DNA from: Panacibacter ginsenosidivorans
GTDB taxonomy: Bacteria; Bacteroidota; Bacteroidia; Chitinophagales; Chitinophagaceae
Length of the DNA: 64,000 nt
NCBI RefSeq assembly: GCF_007971225.1
Contig: NZ_CP042435.1
Coordinates: forward strand, 2,545,501-2,609,500
Reading direction: 5' to 3'
Shown: one piece after another, positions 62,016-64,000 of the stretch
How positions within the stretch are numbered: the stretch's first letter is position 1
Layout of the letters: every line of letters begins with the position of its first letter
Program-made: the position numbers and the translations under genes
Notes under the pieces: model-generated
The model's database searches: none
Told to the model about the DNA's origin: nothing
Seen by the model: the letters and a program-made list of their open reading frames with translations, nothing else

Positions 62016-62032
62016 TTATCTAAAAAAAATTT

Positions 62033-63331
62033 GTGGCAAACAGGAGAAAATTTTTACAGCAACTTACGGCAACTGCAGGAGCATTCTCTGCAGGCAGTTT
62101 ATTTAATAAATTGTATGCAAAAGATTTTGAAAGCGCAGCAAGGCAGGTTGAAGGCTTTTCAGCACAGCAACTTGCAGGCGATGAAGATTATTGGACTGTT
62201 ATTCAGCAGGCATATACTGTAAATCCCAATATTATTAATCTTAACAATGGCGGTGTAAGCCCTTCTCCGCGTGTTGTTCAGGAAGCGGTAGAACGTTACA
62301 ATAAATTGAGTAATGAGGGGCCTTCCTATTTTATGTGGCGCATACTTGACCAGGGCCGCGAACCTTTACGTAATAAACTGGCTGAACTTGCTGGTTGTGA
62401 CCCGGAAGAGATTGCCATCAACAGGAATGCAACAGAAGCATTGAATACGATTATTTATGGCCTCAATCTTAAGCCTGGTGATGAAGTGATCGGCACTAAA
62501 CAGGATTATCCCAATATGATGAATGCCTGGAAACAGCGTGGCATGCGTGATGGCATTGTTTATAACCAGCTTAGTTTTGATTTTCCTATCGAAAATGATG
62601 AAACGATTGTTACAGCTTATGAAAAAGCAATAACGCCTAAAACAAAAATCATTCATGTCACGCATATCATCAATTGGGTTGGACAAATAATGCCGGTAAA
62701 AAAGATCGCTCAAATGGCGCATGCACATGGCATAGAAGTTATATGCGATAGTGCGCATGCATTTGGTTTACTCGATTTTAAAATTCCTGATCTTGAGTGT
62801 GATTATTTTGGCACCAGCCTGCACAAGTTTTTAAGTGCACCCATTGGCAGTGGCATGTTATGGATAAAAAAAGATAAGATAGAAAAAATATGGCCACTGC
62901 TTTGCAATGATAAACCACACAGCACCGATATAAGAAAATTCGAAACGCTCGGTACCCGCAGCTTCCCGATTGAGCAGGGCATTGGTGAAGCGCTCAATTT
63001 CCATAATGCTATTGGCGCAAAAAGAAAGGAAGAGCGCATACGTTATCTTAAAAATTATTGGGCAGAGCGTGTTAAAGATGTGCCCGGTGTAAAACTGCAT
63101 ACTTCACTTAAAGCTGAACATTCATGCGCTATTTGCGGTGTAAGTATAAATAATATGGAAGCCGCCGATCTTGATGCTGAGTTGTTCAATAAATACAAAA
63201 TACATGTAGTGCCAATTAAATACGAGAATATAAATTGTGTTCGTGTTACGCCGCATGTATACACAACCTTGCAGGATCTTGATACCATGGTAAAAGCAAT
63301 TACAACGATCGCAGCAGAAAAAAATAAATAA
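62033..63331 (+). CDS. Exported class V aminotransferase (isopenicillin N epimerase-like)
   Basis: 432 aa starting with GTG 62033. The N-terminus NRRKFLQQLTATAGAFSAGS is a Tat-like signal with Arg-Arg, which would export the folded PLP enzyme. The body is a cysteine-desulfurase/isopenicillin-N-epimerase-type class V fold: NLNNGGVSPSPRVVQEAVER near residues 67-86, VICDSAHAFG, and the PLP lysine K265 in TSLHKFLSAPIGSGML. The substrate is unknown. It is divergent from the small CxxC membrane gene, with both promoters in the 74-bp gap. Confidence 0.9.
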   Translation: MANRRKFLQQLTATAGAFSAGSLFNKLYAKDFESAARQVEGFSAQQLAGDEDYWTVIQQAYTVNPNIINLNNGGVSPSPRVVQEAVERYNKLSNEGPSYFMWRILDQGREPLRNKLAELAGCDPEEIAINRNATEALNTIIYGLNLKPGDEVIGTKQDYPNMMNAWKQRGMRDGIVYNQLSFDFPIENDETIVTAYEKAITPKTKIIHVTHIINWVGQIMPVKKIAQMAHAHGIEVICDSAHAFGLLDFKIPDLECDYFGTSLHKFLSAPIGSGMLWIKKDKIEKIWPLLCNDKPHSTDIRKFETLGTRSFPIEQGIGEALNFHNAIGAKRKEERIRYLKNYWAERVKDVPGVKLHTSLKAEHSCAICGVSINNMEAADLDAELFNKYKIHVVPIKYENINCVRVTPHVYTTLQDLDTMVKAITTIAAEKNK

Positions 63332-63372
63332 AAGATTTTATGTACCGGGCTCAAACACTTTCTGCAGCTATT

Positions 63373-63392
63373 GTTGCGTCGCACTCTTGTAC
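63373..63392 (+). repeat. REP-like single copy (A consensus core)
   Basis: GTTGCGTCGCACTCTTGTAC, identical to the consensus, in the gap between the aminotransferase and TPR genes. It is preceded by TGCAGCTATT rather than a clean tail. Confidence 0.7.
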
Positions 63393-63586
63393 AACATAAT
63401 TTTATAGCAGCATTTAAAAACAAATATTAGCAAATAAAAATGCTTCATAAGGTTTTGTAGATGGCTGCAAGTGAAAAAATAAATTATTGTTTAAAAGATC
63501 AGCACCGTAAAATTGCGTTCTTTTTCGAACTATATTTTGTATTACGTGTTTATTTTTATCTAATTGCCTAACCTAAATTAAAACAC

Positions 63587-64000
63587 ATGAAAACCTATCC
63601 TCTTTTACTGATTATATCTGCAAGTTTATTTTTTGTACAGTGCAGAAGCGGCCTTGTAACCATGACGAATAGTTGTTACAATGCTATTCAACAGGGAGAG
63701 CAGGCAAATAAGTCCGGTAATTACAGTAATGCTCTTGATCAATTTAACCAGGTACTGGATCAATGTAAAGCCTATGATGCAAAAGAAAAAGCTTATGCGG
63801 GCAAAGCCGCTGCACTTAACGGTTTGCAACGATATAATGAAGCTTTGGATGCCGCAATACAAGGTCTTGTTATTAACAAAACAAGCGTAGATAATCTTTT
63901 CGAAAAAGCAACCGCAGAGCTTGGACTTAAAAAGACAACAGATGCAAAAGCAAGTTTCAGCACCATCATTGATCTTACACAAAAAAACCAGAATGTAAAA
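63587..64000 (+). CDS. TPR-repeat lipoprotein, N-terminal part (runs off window edge)
   Basis: 138 codons are open from ATG 63587 to the right edge with no stop. The signal (MKTYPLLLIISASLFFVQCR) ends in a plausible lipobox Cys. The mature part is helical, with TPR-like units (YNAIQQGEQANKSGNYSNAL, KAYAGKAAALNGLQRYNEAL and NLFEKATAELGLKKTTDAKA). This is probably a lipid-anchored tetratricopeptide scaffold protein. The C-terminal part and its domain content lie outside the window. Confidence 0.8.
   Translation, partial: MKTYPLLLIISASLFFVQCRSGLVTMTNSCYNAIQQGEQANKSGNYSNALDQFNQVLDQCKAYDAKEKAYAGKAAALNGLQRYNEALDAAIQGLVINKTSVDNLFEKATAELGLKKTTDAKASFSTIIDLTQKNQNVK

Noticed and set aside
61629-62222. 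Rightward 197-codon open frame
   Set aside because: It covers the small CxxC gene on the other strand, the start of the aminotransferase and a REP-like arm, and its translation is low-complexity and implausible.
1855-63392. CRISPR array made of the recurring ~20-nt repeat
   Set aside because: The copies are scattered kilobases apart in both orientations with no regular spacing, spacers or cas genes.

Overview
The window looks like a chromosomal segment of a Bacteroidota bacterium, most likely a Chitinophagaceae-type gliding or soil lineage. The sequence supports this in several ways. The DNA is AT-rich, genes start without obvious Shine-Dalgarno sites, and TAnnTTTG-type -7 boxes lie upstream of starts. 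There are several secreted proteins with type IX secretion (T9SS) sorting domains, a gliding-motility-type CHU_C protein, SprB repeats, a TonB receptor with a carboxypeptidase-like N-terminal domain, DUF4836 and RskA-type proteins. No rRNA, tRNA, CRISPR array, prophage or complete insertion sequence was seen.

Layout. 1-5.9 kb: the start of serS (leftward, cut by the window edge), a small conserved gene, a cyclophilin, gcvH, an ECF sigma / anti-sigma pair and an outer-membrane barrel protein. 4.4-12.2 kb (leftward): a DUF1501 / DUF1549-DUF1553 cytochrome pair, a CHU_C surface protein and a small secreted protein. 12.4-16.7 kb: ileS followed directly by a TraR/DksA-like protein with a histone-H1-like tail. 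17-26.4 kb: a TonB receptor and two tandem paralogous T9SS-secreted glycosidase-like proteins. 26.5-32.4 kb (leftward): a VWA protein and a tight symporter / O-methyltransferase / glucosaminidase-LysM / hpt operon. 32.6-39.6 kb: LOG protein, barrel protein, YccF, pyrF, a membrane protein, kynureninase and a PaiB-GDPD-SDR operon. 39.8-52.3 kb: DUF4836 lipoprotein, an ABC transporter pair, an MBL hydrolase, a 1143-aa outer-membrane propeller/barrel protein and a 1120-aa FG-GAP/ASPIC lipoprotein. 52.5-64 kb: cupin, second MBL hydrolase, small unknowns, a secreted GH65 enzyme, an archaemetzincin-like lipoprotein, a Kelch T9SS protein, a class V aminotransferase and a TPR lipoprotein running off the right edge.

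The gene content is mostly ordinary housekeeping plus cell-envelope and secretion functions. The standout signal lies between the genes. A short repeat with core GTTGCGTCGCACTCTTGTAC, and a sister core GTTGTGTCACTCACTTGTAC, occurs 32 times by eye in 64 kb. It is always intergenic, in either orientation, and often forms inverted pairs 60-220 bp apart that combine one arm of each type. Each arm type tends to carry its own outer tail. This is a REP/BIME-like family for which I know no description. A second mosaic of repeats and twin perfect hairpins surrounds the cupin gene at 52.4-53.6 kb.
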